NCBI GenBank assembly: GCA_036507955.1
Contig: DATCIH010000132.1
Span: 1-12,344, forward strand
From: DATCIH01 sp036507955
Lineage (GTDB): Bacteria; Bacillota; Clostridia; Clostridiales; Clostridiaceae
DNA: 12,344 nt
Direction of reading: 5' to 3'
Part shown: positions 1-6,856 of the stretch, piece after piece
Layout of the letters: the number at the start of each line of letters is the position of its first letter
Numbering within the stretch: position 1 is the first letter of the stretch
Program-made: the position numbers and the translations under genes
The notes under the pieces: generated by a model
The model's input: the letters and a program-made list of their open reading frames with translations, nothing else
The model's database searches: none
What the model was told of the DNA's origin: nothing

Positions 1-555
1 TACTTCTTCATATATCTGCTGCTTGGTCAGAATCTTTCCCTGGTTTTTGGCAAGGTAGCAGAGGATATTAAATTCCTTTGCGTGAAGTTCTATTTGCTCG
101 TTCCGGACGGTAACAATCCGGGTATCAATATCAATAATAAGCCCATGAAAAGAAAGACGATTAGCTTCTTCGATGGAACCGGTATTCAAGGTCGTATATC
201 TGCGAATTAAGGACAAGACGCGGGCTGTAAATTCTTCCACATCAAACGGTTTTGTCAGATAATCGTCCGCGCCTGACCGCAGGCCAGTTACTTTGTCGGC
301 GCTTGCAGTTTTGGCCGTAAGCATCAATACTGGAACGGCGCTCATTTCCCTTATTTTTTCGAGTACCTGAAATCCGTCCATTTCAGGTAGCATAACATCC
401 AGAACAATAAGATGATAGCTGCCTTGTGCCGCCAGACCTAAGCCATCCGTGCCGGTATGAGTAAAATCAGCTCTTATATTTTCCTTTTCCACGCATTTTT
501 TAAGTAATTGACATAATTCTATGTCATCATCAATAATCAAAATGTTGTTTTGCAT
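1..555 (-). CDS. OmpR/PhoB-family response regulator (3' end beyond window)
   Basis: Two-component DNA-binding response regulator, 185 codons visible; the C-terminus lies beyond position 1. The receiver domain covers about residues 1-120, with the acidic pocket DDD at 9-11, phospho-acceptor Asp53 (LDVMLP), Thr80 and Lys102 (KPF). A winged-helix domain begins near residue 130 and is cut at about its first two helices (AKEFNILCYLAKNQGK). The start is the ATG at 555-553, preceded by GGAGGA (567-562) with 6 nt spacing. The small HTH gene ends 13 nt upstream and its stop overlaps this ribosome binding site region, so the two form one operon; the partner kinase is expected beyond the left edge. The family controls transcription after phosphorylation. 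A VanS-like kinase fragment sits 0.7 kb upstream, but I cannot say this regulator is VanR specifically. Confidence 0.93.
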   Translation of the reverse strand, partial: MQNNILIIDDDIELCQLLKKCVEKENIRADFTHTGTDGLGLAAQGSYHLIVLDVMLPEMDGFQVLEKIREMSAVPVLMLTAKTASADKVTGLRSGADDYLTKPFDVEEFTARVLSLIRRYTTLNTGSIEEANRLSFHGLIIDIDTRIVTVRNEQIELHAKEFNILCYLAKNQGKILTKQQIYEEV

Positions 556-568
556 TCCAAGTCCTCCA

Positions 569-748
569 TTATTTATCACTTTCGGGTTTCTTCCTTGCAT
601 CCGTAGGCTTTTCCGCATTCTTTGGAATCATCCATATCCTGCTGAAACGCAAAGCACCTTCAATCCTGCTTTCTTCACACAGCTTTTGTATCCGTCGTTC
701 GGATATACCCCATTTTTGCGAAGCCTCCCGAACTGATATAAAATCCAT
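569..748 (-). CDS. Small excisionase/MerR-like helix-turn-helix protein
   Basis: A 59-residue basic protein with one DNA-binding HTH: residues 4-20 (SVREASQKWGISERRIQ) match the winged-HTH used by excisionases and small MerR-like proteins, followed by an IPK..EKPTDARK tail. The start is the ATG at 748-746, with GGAGGA at 761-756 and 7 nt spacing. A longer reading from 811 is unlikely because a good promoter (-35 at 811-806, -10 at 788-783) lies over it. It is co-transcribed with the response regulator. Similar small HTH genes precede response regulators in some Firmicute two-component operons (VanU in VanG clusters holds the same place but is an XRE-type protein). Target DNA is unknown. Confidence 0.8.
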   Translation of the reverse strand: MDFISVREASQKWGISERRIQKLCEESRIEGALRFSRIWMIPKNAEKPTDARKKPESDK

Positions 749-782
749 ATTTTCATCCTCCGTTATATAAATAACCACTTTT

Positions 783-811
783 ATTATATACGGATGAACG
801 AATAAAATCAA
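783..811 (-). promoter_or_regulatory. Sigma-70-type promoter of the HTH/response-regulator operon
   Basis: Reading the minus strand, TTGATT (811-806) is followed by a 17-nt spacer and a perfect TATAAT (788-783), about 35 nt upstream of the start codon at 748. Geometry and hexamers match a housekeeping promoter. Confidence 0.7.
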
Positions 812-1157
812 CTTTACACTTCACATAAAAAGAAATTTACTGGTTCCATGTTGAAATGCCAGAAGGAAAAAACCATCAAACTTGAGAAATATATCGTTGT
901 TCTTTTTCTGCTGTTCAGCATTCTTAGAGTGAGAGGTTCGCCTTCATGGTTCACCAAGAACTCATCCATAGTCCACCAAAAAGACAGACCTCTCCAAAGA
1001 GCATTCGCTCGGAGATTTTCTGTTTGGAATAAACATTTTGATCAAACCGCATCTTTGTATAGAAGAAAAAAGTTCTTTGAGCCTTTCGGATCGGCAATAA
1101 AAAAGGTAATATTTGTGTAAGTCTTTTCCTTTTTATCTCGAACCCCCTGATAAAAAT
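812..1157. other. Non-coding or decayed stretch between operon promoter and terminator
   Basis: I see no convincing gene. A 90-codon plus-strand frame (848-1120) lacks a ribosome binding site and family features. The minus strand carries short open stretches ending in ...FGGLWMSSW and ...FLVDYG in two frames, which could be remnants of a small gene. Base composition resembles the G+C-richer two-component region to the left. Confidence 0.4.
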
Positions 1158-1213
1158 AAAACAGCTTATCCCTTGTTATATTTTCATACTAACAAATGGG
1201 GACAAGCTGTTTT
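1158..1213 (-). terminator. Bidirectional stem-loop terminator next to the kinase fragment
   Basis: AAAACAGCTT (1158-1167) pairs with AAGCTGTTTT (1204-1213). The stem continues inward through TCCC/GGGA and TTGTT/AACAA with small bulges, leaving a loop at about 1178-1190. T-runs flank both sides (T-rich after 1210 on the plus strand; the left arm gives TTTT on the minus strand), so it can act on transcripts from either side. It lies about 35 nt beyond the stop of the kinase fragment, whose natural terminator it probably was. Confidence 0.75.
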
Positions 1214-1246
1214 TTAATTTGAACTTATTTAAGTCTTAAGATTTCC

Positions 1247-1504
1247 TTATGATGATAAAGGCAAGGTTACAATGAACTCTGTAAACTCCGTGTTGCTCTG
1301 TGCTGTTATGGAACCTTGATGCAGCTCAACATTTTTTTTTGCAATCGCAAGACCCAGTCCCGCACCTCCGCTATATGTGGATCGGGCGGAATCTAAACGA
1401 TAAAATTTTTCAAAAACATGTTTGATTTGATGTTCAGAAATTTCAGTCCGACCACAATGTGTCATCAGAACCACACACTCAACGTGCCCTGTATATAGAA
1501 ACAT
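1247..1504 (-). pseudogene. VanS-like histidine kinase, C-terminal ATPase fragment
   Basis: An 85-codon fragment carrying only the last part of a HATPase_c domain: the F-box (FEKFYRLDSARS) and G2 box (GGAGLGLAIAK), then VELHQGSI and a final beta strand (FIVTLPL). This combination is characteristic of VanS/EnvZ-type sensor kinases and especially close to VanS. The sensor, membrane segments, H-box and N-box are absent, and the G1 box appears degraded (THCGRTEI where N-x-G-x-x-I is expected). No ribosome binding site precedes the first Met. The fragment is probably non-functional, left by deletion of the 5' part of the gene. It is separated from the response regulator operon by its own terminator, so it is not the partner in its present form. 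Confidence 0.85.
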
Positions 1505-1884
1505 ATCTTAGAAAATTCTAGTTTATTATGGTGCGGTTCACAAACAGATATTCTATTCTTGAATTACGTTAAGAAACTACCATTAGTGGAGCCTAAGAAG
1601 AATCTAGCTTAATAAAAGATCTATATAATTCTGATATTATTAGTCCTCTCAGACATCCCTTTGAAGCTTCTTTTGTTAATTCCTTATTAGACCGCATGGA
1701 TATGTTATTAGTTTGCAATATACCTCTGTTTTAAAGAATAATTAAATTCTAAAACTCATAGTAAGTTATTTTTAGAATGTGAATTTTAAAATTTTACATA
1801 GACTTTTGATTTTTACAAATTTAGAATATATCCTGAATCAAATAATATTCAAGCCCATATATTTCAAAATAGTCCTTAAGATGT
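1505..1884. other. AT-rich intergenic region with a possible coding relic
   Basis: No intact gene. On the plus strand an open stretch from 1597 to the stop at 1732-1734 reads EESSLIKDLYNSD...RMDMLLVCNIPLF with no start codon or ribosome binding site. Its composition is protein-like, so it may be the 3' remnant of a lost gene, but I do not recognise the family. The rest (1735-1884) is A/T-rich and leads into the Nudix promoter. Confidence 0.35.
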
Positions 1885-1890
1885 TATAAT
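1862..1890 (+). promoter_or_regulatory. Likely promoter of the Nudix hydrolase gene
   Basis: A perfect TATAAT at 1885-1890 is preceded at 17-nt spacing by a weak -35 (TTTCAA, 1862-1867). It lies about 75 nt upstream of the start codon at 1964. Confidence 0.5.
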
Positions 1891-1963
1891 TAGTTATTAT
1901 TTTATGGCTCTTAAATTCATTAGTAGTACTTGTATGGTAAAAATCAATCAACAGGAGAGAAAA

Positions 1964-2431
1964 ATGACAATTCAAAAGCACTTTACAGCATCAACGTACA
2001 TAGTTCATGAAGATAAGGTATTATTACATTTACATAAAAAATATAACAAAATGCTTCCTTTAGGTGGACATATTGAAGCTAATGAGTTGCCTGAAGAGGC
2101 CTGCATTAGAGAAGCCCAAGAGGAATCTGGCTTAATAATAAAGCTTTATAATGCAGATCTTGATGGTCACCTTAATGATTCCTTTAAAGCCTCCCATGAA
2201 AAGCTCTTATTAAAACCCATGCATATGATTCTCTGTGAAGTAAGCCCAGAGCATTATCATATTGATCTTAATTACTATGCAACTACGGACTCCTATCATC
2301 TAAATCCACTAGAGGGGGAATCTAATTTACTATATTGGTATACAAAGGAAGAGTTAAGTAAAGTTCAAAATGCACCACCTGATGTAATAATTATGGCAAC
2401 GGAAGCATTAGAACTATTAGGTAAAAGGTAA
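1964..2431 (+). CDS. Nudix hydrolase
   Basis: A 155-residue cytoplasmic Nudix protein. The full Nudix box is present in GGHIEANELPEEA through REAQEESGL (about residues 35-58), matching GX5EX7REUXEEXGU with every metal- and catalysis-related residue kept. The family hydrolyses nucleoside diphosphates linked to another moiety (X), often damaged or signalling nucleotides; the substrate cannot be read from the sequence. I chose the ATG at 1964 because AGGAGA (1953-1958) lies just upstream; an in-frame ATG at 1904 has no such site. It stands alone between its promoter and the MerR gene, whose own promoter begins about 70 nt after the stop. Confidence 0.9.
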   Translation: MTIQKHFTASTYIVHEDKVLLHLHKKYNKMLPLGGHIEANELPEEACIREAQEESGLIIKLYNADLDGHLNDSFKASHEKLLLKPMHMILCEVSPEHYHIDLNYYATTDSYHLNPLEGESNLLYWYTKEELSKVQNAPPDVIIMATEALELLGKR

Positions 2432-2498
2432 CTCGGCTTTTATATTTGATATCTGTTTAATTGATCATATAATTTTTTTAAAATATTTGCAAAACCCC

Positions 2499-2529
2499 TT
2501 GCTCACGACGTTACGTAACATGATATGAT
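2499..2529 (+). promoter_or_regulatory. MerR-type promoter/operator with 19-bp spacer
   Basis: TTGCTC (2499-2504) and TATGAT (2524-2529) are separated by 19 bp, the over-long spacing typical of promoters activated by MerR proteins through DNA untwisting. The spacer holds the perfect palindrome GTTACGTAAC (2510-2519), a plausible operator. The -10 box overlaps an ATG at 2525, which rules that ATG out as the translation start and supports autoregulation of the downstream gene. Confidence 0.75.
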
Positions 2530-2554
2530 TAAATTAGAGAATGGGGATGATACC

Positions 2555-3325
2555 TTGAACAAAGACAAAGAAAACCTTCTTACAATAGGTGTACTTGCCA
2601 GTAAGGTAGGTGTTACAGTACGTACTTTGCAATATTATGATACAACCAGACTCTTGGTTCCAAGCGTATACAGTGAGGGTGGTCGGCGTTTATATTCCAG
2701 GCACGATATCATCCGCTTACAACAAATCCTATTTTTAAAATCTTTGGGATTTTCTTTAGATGGGATACGTGACAAACTACTTCCTGCCGAATCCACTGTG
2801 CATCTTGAGCAAATCTTCACCCAGCAAAAGGAAGTGCTTATTGGTCAGATATCCCATATCCAAGAAGCTGTAAATTTAATGGATAAGGTAATAACTGAGA
2901 TCAAATTAGGAAGTGAACTTGATCTTGACACACTATTTGCCATTATGGGAGCTGTCCGGATGGATAATCCTTATTCCTTCATGCTACGCCACTTTAGCAA
3001 AGATCAAATTGATAATTTCTTTATTTGCTTTGAGAATCAAGCTGATGCGGTTGAACTCAATAAAACGATGCAAGAGCTTTTTGCCCAGCTTATTAAGCTA
3101 TATCAAGAAAATAAAGACCCAGAGGGCATGGAAGGCCAAGTATTAGCAGAAAAATGGTGGAATTTGGTGTTACAACTTACAAAGGGAGACCCTGAACTTA
3201 TTAAAAACATGTTCGAGGTTGGTGAAAATGATGAGAACTGGCCCTTAGAATTCAGGGATTTAAAAGAAGCAACAACGTCATTTTTAGGAAAAGCACTCGA
3301 TACTTACTTGAAAAACAACAATTAA
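2555..3325 (+). CDS. MerR-family regulator with TipAS-like ligand domain
   Basis: A 256-residue transcriptional regulator. The MerR winged HTH is at about residues 10-75 (IGVLASKVGVTVRTLQYYD, GGRRLYSRHD, LKSLGFSLDGI), followed by a helical linker (about 80-115). A C-terminal all-helical, Trp-containing domain (HFSKDQIDNFF, EKWWNLVLQL, ENDENWP) resembles the TipAS drug-binding fold. Such proteins bind drugs or peptides and activate efflux genes. The start is the TTG at 2555, with GGGGA at 2543-2547 8 nt upstream; the in-frame ATG at 2525 lies inside the promoter. Only 29 nt separate it from the truncated ABC ATPase, so regulator and transporter formed an operon. The regulator is intact although its target transporter is gone here. 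The TipAS assignment is less certain than the MerR part. Confidence 0.85.
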   Translation: MNKDKENLLTIGVLASKVGVTVRTLQYYDTTRLLVPSVYSEGGRRLYSRHDIIRLQQILFLKSLGFSLDGIRDKLLPAESTVHLEQIFTQQKEVLIGQISHIQEAVNLMDKVITEIKLGSELDLDTLFAIMGAVRMDNPYSFMLRHFSKDQIDNFFICFENQADAVELNKTMQELFAQLIKLYQENKDPEGMEGQVLAEKWWNLVLQLTKGDPELIKNMFEVGENDENWPLEFRDLKEATTSFLGKALDTYLKNNN

Positions 3326-3354
3326 GAATAATTTTTTAAGGGGGGATAGTAAAT

Positions 3355-3426
3355 ATGGAGGAATCTATAGTATCCATTCAAGGTTTAATTAAACGTTATG
3401 GCAGTATTAGAATATATTTTATGTAA
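3355..3426 (+). pseudogene. ABC-transporter ATPase gene truncated after about 17 codons
   Basis: A strong ribosome binding site (GGGGGGA, 3340-3346) and the ATG at 3355 open a frame reading MEESIVSIQGLIKRYGS, the standard first strand of an ABC ATPase (IVSIxGLxKRYG). The next codons (IRIYFM, then TAA at 3424) no longer match the family, where an aromatic A-loop and the Walker A motif should follow. The rest of the gene and any permease are missing. The break lies just before the inverted repeat at 3431-3484. It is read as the lost partner of the MerR/TipAS-like regulator: family and position support an efflux or self-resistance transporter, but the substrate is unknown. Confidence 0.75.
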
Positions 3427-3430
3427 CAAA

Positions 3431-3484
3431 ACCCCCTTAATTTAGTCTACACTACTTTTTATTTTCGTGTCTACTTAAGGGGGT
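3431..3484 (-). terminator. Stem-loop, probable yjeM terminator
   Basis: ACCCCCTTAA (3431-3440) is perfectly complementary to TTAAGGGGGT (3475-3484), with a further inner stem (GT..ACAC, 3445-3452, with GTGT..AC, 3467-3474). On the minus strand the right arm is followed by TTTGTT, a short T-run suited to termination of yjeM about 100 nt past its stop. It sits exactly at the break in the ABC ATPase gene, so it could alternatively be an insertion scar. Confidence 0.6.
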
Positions 3485-3580
3485 ATAGTTCATTACGGGG
3501 AGTATATCAAAATAAAATCTATGCATGTTCCCATTATACAAATTACAGGGTATCTATCCAATTACTATATAGACACTTTA

Positions 3581-5101
3581 TTAAGCATTAATATCCTTAT
3601 TTATCTTTTTAAATTTTACAATTCTTTCATATCTTGCATATAACAATAATGACATTATTGCAAATACAACAGGTCCGGCGATTGTCCATATTGTAGTTGA
3701 CATATCTCCGACTGTAGCTGGTTGAATTATCAAAAAAAAGTTTGCAAACCCAACAGTAAGTGTGGATATTATAGCCCAGATTAAGGCACTTTTGTAAGTC
3801 TTATATATTTCGAATGGTTTTTTTATTGATTTATTTTTCTTAAATTTAGGAAATGCAAATGTTATAAACATATACGGTAAAGTCATTGCAACGTTAGTCA
3901 TAATAACTAATTTATTGAAAAATGCATTTGCTCCCTGGCCACCAAAACTTACTAAAATTATAAATATTATCATTATAATACATTGAACCCACATTGCATT
4001 CTTAGGGATTCCATCATCAACTTGCCCCATTTTACCAGGCCACATTTCTTTAGGAGTTCCTTCTATGATCTGCTTTAATGGGGAATAAGATACTGTTACC
4101 AAGGCACCTACGTATGTTAAGAACATTGATAGTGCAACGAACCTACCTACCCATGCACCAAGAAGTAATGAAGATGCTTGACTCATACCAAAACCTGTAC
4201 CAATGTAGTTTCCCAAATTAATCATTACTACTATAGCGGCATTAGCCATATTTACATTTTTACCAGATAATATTGCGTTCCAATTAGTAAACATTCCTAC
4301 AGCAAATATTCCTAAGGCATATGCAATTGCAATAAAAGCTGCACCAATTAATACACCCTTTGGAAACGTTTTTTCAGGATTTTCAGTTTGATCTGCTACT
4401 CCACCAACTACTTCTATACCACCATATGCTACGATAGAAAATGCTACAAACGATATTACAGAAACAAAGCTTAGATAGTTTGAATTTGGCGACTGAGTAA
4501 ATGCTTGCATTGTAATAGGTTGTGCCATCTGCCCATGATGTGCTATCAAAGCAATGATTGCACCAACATATGCTACAATATTAATAAAAGCAACTGAAAG
4601 CCCACCAACTGTAGTAACTTTAATTATTTTGTCTAATCCTTTAGTAGCAACAAAAGTTAATGCTATTGCAAATAATACTGCCAATAATCCAATCATTTGG
4701 CCTGAACTTAATCCCAAAAATGACCAAGTAGAGGTTGTATCTTTACCAAATATTATGGTTGAAACTTGGATCCATATAGAACTACAAGTTAGGATTACCC
4801 ATACCAACCAACCTACATACCACATAATTATCGTTATAAAAGCATATTTTGCTCCAAGAACTTTTTCCATCCAAGAATATATTCCACCCTTTTCGTCTTT
4901 AAAGGCTGCACCATATTCCGCTATCATTAATGCAAAAGGAACAAAGAAAGTCACTGCAGCTAAAAGATACCATGGAATTGCAGAATATCCCATTAAGAAA
5001 AATCCTCTAGGAATATTTGCAAACATAAATACTGAGGTTACGCACATTAGCGCTAAAGGAATTGTTGTTAATTTTTTATTATTTTGAAGTTTTTCTGACA
5101 T
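3581..5101 (-). CDS. yjeM: YjeM-type APC amino-acid permease
   Basis: A 506-residue inner-membrane transporter with about 12 hydrophobic helices. It resembles E. coli YjeM along its length: an N-terminal FxFANxPxxxxLMGYSAIPWY stretch, FALMIAEYGAAF, GGIYSWM, AYGGIEVVGG with a TENPEKTFPKG loop, SYSPLKQIIEGTPKEMWP, and LVSFGG.GANAFFNKL. The length equals the family's. YjeM belongs to the glutamate/GABA antiporter-like branch of the APC superfamily; its substrate is not established. The start at 5101 has AAGGAG about 8 nt upstream (5115-5110). It is transcribed in the same direction as the D-Ala cluster genes and lies next after the broken small membrane gene, but more than 250 nt of non-coding DNA separates them, so co-transcription is doubtful. 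A role in D-amino-acid or glutamate transport is only a guess from context. Confidence 0.92.
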   Translation of the reverse strand: MSEKLQNNKKLTTIPLALMCVTSVFMFANIPRGFFLMGYSAIPWYLLAAVTFFVPFALMIAEYGAAFKDEKGGIYSWMEKVLGAKYAFITIIMWYVGWLVWVILTCSSIWIQVSTIIFGKDTTSTWSFLGLSSGQMIGLLAVLFAIALTFVATKGLDKIIKVTTVGGLSVAFINIVAYVGAIIALIAHHGQMAQPITMQAFTQSPNSNYLSFVSVISFVAFSIVAYGGIEVVGGVADQTENPEKTFPKGVLIGAAFIAIAYALGIFAVGMFTNWNAILSGKNVNMANAAIVVMINLGNYIGTGFGMSQASSLLLGAWVGRFVALSMFLTYVGALVTVSYSPLKQIIEGTPKEMWPGKMGQVDDGIPKNAMWVQCIIMIIFIILVSFGGQGANAFFNKLVIMTNVAMTLPYMFITFAFPKFKKNKSIKKPFEIYKTYKSALIWAIISTLTVGFANFFLIIQPATVGDMSTTIWTIAGPVVFAIMSLLLYARYERIVKFKKINKDINA

Positions 5102-5115
5102 TTTTCCCTCTCCTT

Positions 5116-5352
5116 AATATAATTAATTTTGTTTATTTAATATAGTTAACGTAGTGTAAAAAATGTATGAAATTAGAATTAGCAAATAAAAGTTTAGGTG
5201 ATATTATTATATTGATACAAGTCTATTTCACTACCTATATAAATTCCACTACCATTAACCATTGTTACTGTTTTTGCAGTTTTTAACAGCATATTCTTAA
5301 CTAATTACTGATAAAATATTACCCAAAATAGTATCTACTGAAATCTGAAACT
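5116..5352. other. Intergenic region upstream of yjeM
   Basis: About 240 nt, A/T-rich, with no frame I can support. It must contain the yjeM promoter, but I find no clear pair of hexamers at standard spacing; TTTACA on the minus strand near 5160 is the best -35-like match, with a poor -10. Confidence 0.3.
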
Positions 5353-5578
5353 CTAAGAATATTTTTCGACTTTCTCGCCATATTTAATTAAAACTTCTTT
5401 AAATAATAACACCAGAATTGCTAACCGGACAATATAACCCCAAACTAAATTGTATACAGGAGTCTCAGTTGATATAATTAAAATTAGAAAGAATTAAAAT
5501 ACCATGCTATAAATGCATCATTTAAGTAACTAATATCACCCAGAGTGCTTATGTATAATTGGTTTTGAATAGTGTCAT
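5353..5578 (-). pseudogene. Small membrane-protein gene broken by two frameshifts
   Basis: A good ribosome binding site (GGAGGG, 5591-5586, 7 nt spacing) precedes the ATG at 5578-5576, but that frame stops after nine codons. A second frame continues as ISTLGDISYLNDAFIAWYFNSF, and a third as LILIISTETPVYNLVWGYI then VRLAILVLLFKEVLIKYG..., with the stop at 5355-5353. Joined, they give about 75 residues with two hydrophobic stretches and a charged end. Either a small membrane protein decayed here, or the ends of a larger permease were joined by deletion; I do not recognise the family. It lies directly behind one copy of the 98-bp regulatory repeat, the position held by the dipeptidase gene behind the other copy. 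Confidence 0.55.
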
Positions 5579-5603
5579 ATTATATCCCTCCTAAATCTAA
5601 ATG

Positions 5604-5701
5604 TGTTCATTATATTGATCTTATTATATATATTCTTCATTATATTGAATTTTCCTTCTAATTATATAAATAATTCTCATTATTTAGAACATTTTGTTAT
5701 T
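5604..5701 (-). repeat. 98-bp regulatory direct repeat, copy 1
   Basis: It matches 10627-10724 at 93 of 98 positions without gaps. Both copies end shortly before a start codon on the minus strand (5578 here, 10603 in copy 2). The minus strand holds several TATAAT-like boxes, and TTCATTATATTGA occurs twice exactly 30 bp apart (5606-5618 and 5636-5648), so a promoter/operator role is likely. The far end at 5701 abuts IS-derived sequence. Confidence 0.85.
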
Positions 5702-5731
5702 AAAAGAGGTTATTTCAAAATGACCTCTTTT
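5702..5731. terminator. Stem-loop terminator at the edge of the IS remnant
   Basis: AAAAGAGGT (5702-5710) pairs with ACCTCTTTT (5723-5731), loop about 12 nt, with T-rich sequence after it on the plus strand and TTTTAATAAC after it on the minus strand. It begins exactly where the 98-bp repeat stops and is the kind of terminator found downstream of transposase genes, so it probably marks the end of the IS remnant. Confidence 0.65.
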
Positions 5732-5734
5732 TAT

Positions 5735-5931
5735 TTTTTTAGTGCATTTTTATTCATTCATGCATGAAATTTTGATGCTTTTTCTCAAATAAAACGGTGT
5801 CAGAAATCAATACTTAAAAATGTTAAAATTTAACTTTCAAAAAAATGAACACTAACCCCTTGGTGTAGCAATCAACTTTTAAATGTTCATTGGCTAATCA
5901 AATTAGGTTAATTATTTAGGTCACTACTTTT
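5735..5931. other. Non-coding tail of the IS remnant
   Basis: AT-rich sequence between the transposase stop and the terminator, with no gene on either strand. Most likely the 3' flank of the degraded insertion sequence. Confidence 0.4.
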
Positions 5932-6372
5932 CTAAAAAATGTCTACTCGCTTTATGCCACGTACTGTTAATTTCTTGTGATGTAAAACATTATCTAATGA
6001 ATTAGCTTCTAGGGCGAAATTCAATTCAGATTGCTTTCTAAAGCGTAGCATCCTTATCTGTAATTCAGAATCTTGTCCTATCGGTCCAAAGAATTGTGGA
6101 TCTTTTTCGAAGGAATGTTCAAACTCTTTAGGACACGTTCCATATCGAATACAATTACAGCAGAATGAGTGATCGCCAGAATACGTAACGATTAATGAAT
6201 CACGATCAAAGTCCTGATAAATTGCCAAATGATCTTCTGGACAAGTTACACGACCTTTCTCATCACATGTTTCTGGTATTATCATGCTTTTTTTTACTTC
6301 AGTAGATACTACTACTCCATAATCTTTCATGGCAGTTATTTTATCATCTCCCCCGATATCAATGTCATCAAG
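5932..6372 (-). pseudogene. Transposase fragment, IS1182-like DDE family
   Basis: A frame open from 6372 to the stop at 5932; the first in-frame Met is at 6330, with no ribosome binding site. It encodes the internal to C-terminal part of a DDE transposase: a cysteine-rich segment (CPEDH...FCCNCIRYGTCPKEF) like that of IS1182-type enzymes, then the conserved end QSELNFALEANSLDNVLHHKKLTVRGIKRV. The N-terminal half is absent and the reading stops soon after RGIKRVDIF, where the family usually continues for a short hydrophobic tail. About 230 nt of non-coding sequence and a terminator follow down to 5702. It cannot transpose by itself. The IS1182 assignment rests on motif order only. Confidence 0.75.
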
Positions 6373-6503
6373 CTAACGATACATAAAATGGAAAATAAAA
6401 TATTATGAAATTTTAAAAAACACTTGACATCTGAAAAATGCCCTAATAATCTTTTTGAATACTTTTTTTAAGTATATCTTATAAATTATTGGGGTGTTTT
6501 TTA

Positions 6504-6818
6504 ATGAAACCAAAAAGTTACCTTTCGGAAGGAATAAGAATAACAACTGCACTAACAAATGATATAATATTCATGTGTGAAACAAGGATTAAAAAAACAT
6601 ACTTCACAAGAATAGGAAGTAATAAAATGACATTTAAGAGTATTGTAGTTTTTATATTGAATTTTGTAAAAAAGAGCCTCCAGCTAGAATTAGATGATTT
6701 TTTCAATGGTATAAATGGGGCAAACATTAATGTTTCAAAGCAAGCCTTTTGCGAGGCACGACAAAAAATATCGCCAACCGCCTTTATAAAAATGTCCTCT
6801 AAAAGCGTAAGGCAATGA
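6504..6818 (+). pseudogene. N-terminal fragment of an IS4-family transposase
   Basis: 104 codons matching the first quarter of IS4-type transposases: a helical N-terminus, TRIGSNKMTFKSIVVFILNFVKKSLQLELDDFF, then VSKQAFCEARQKISPTAFI. The family is normally more than 400 residues, so the catalytic DDE core is missing. The ATG at 6504 has only a weak GGGGTG upstream, and a TTG at 6489 is an alternative start. A TTGACA (6424-6429) upstream suggests its promoter. The frame breaks after ...KMSSK, at about 6806, where the sequence changes to the hairpin shared with 10726-10768. It is divergent from the other transposase fragment, so two separate IS remnants lie back to back. Confidence 0.8.
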
Positions 6819-6835
6819 ATATAATCCATTGCCTT
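6809..6835. repeat. Hairpin following the XRE-cupin gene, copy 1
   Basis: AAGGCAATGAAT (6809-6820) pairs with ATCCATTGCCTT (6824-6835), one mismatch, 3-nt loop. It lies about 20 nt past the stop of the XRE-cupin gene and is homologous to the longer perfect palindrome at 10726-10768; here the outer left arm has been replaced by IS sequence. No T-run follows, so it is not a standard terminator. Confidence 0.7.
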
Positions 6836-6856
6836 CCTAATTGTTTACTTAAGATA

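Noticed and set aside
848..1120. 90-residue plus-strand open frame
   Set aside because: No ribosome binding site, no recognisable domain, odd basic composition; probably chance in a decayed region.
1904..1963. ATG at 1904 as start of the Nudix gene
   Set aside because: No ribosome binding site; the ATG at 1964 has AGGAGA just upstream and gives the usual family length.
2525..2554. ATG at 2525 as start of the MerR gene
   Set aside because: It overlaps the -10 box of the MerR-type promoter and has no ribosome binding site; the TTG at 2555 has both in place.
4554..5087. 177-residue plus-strand frame inside yjeM
   Set aside because: Antisense shadow of a clearly homologous membrane protein; no independent signals.
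5604..5701. CRISPR repeats or transposon terminal repeats for the 98-bp element
   Set aside because: Only two copies in direct orientation 5 kb apart, no spacer array, and each precedes a start codon, which fits a duplicated regulatory region better.
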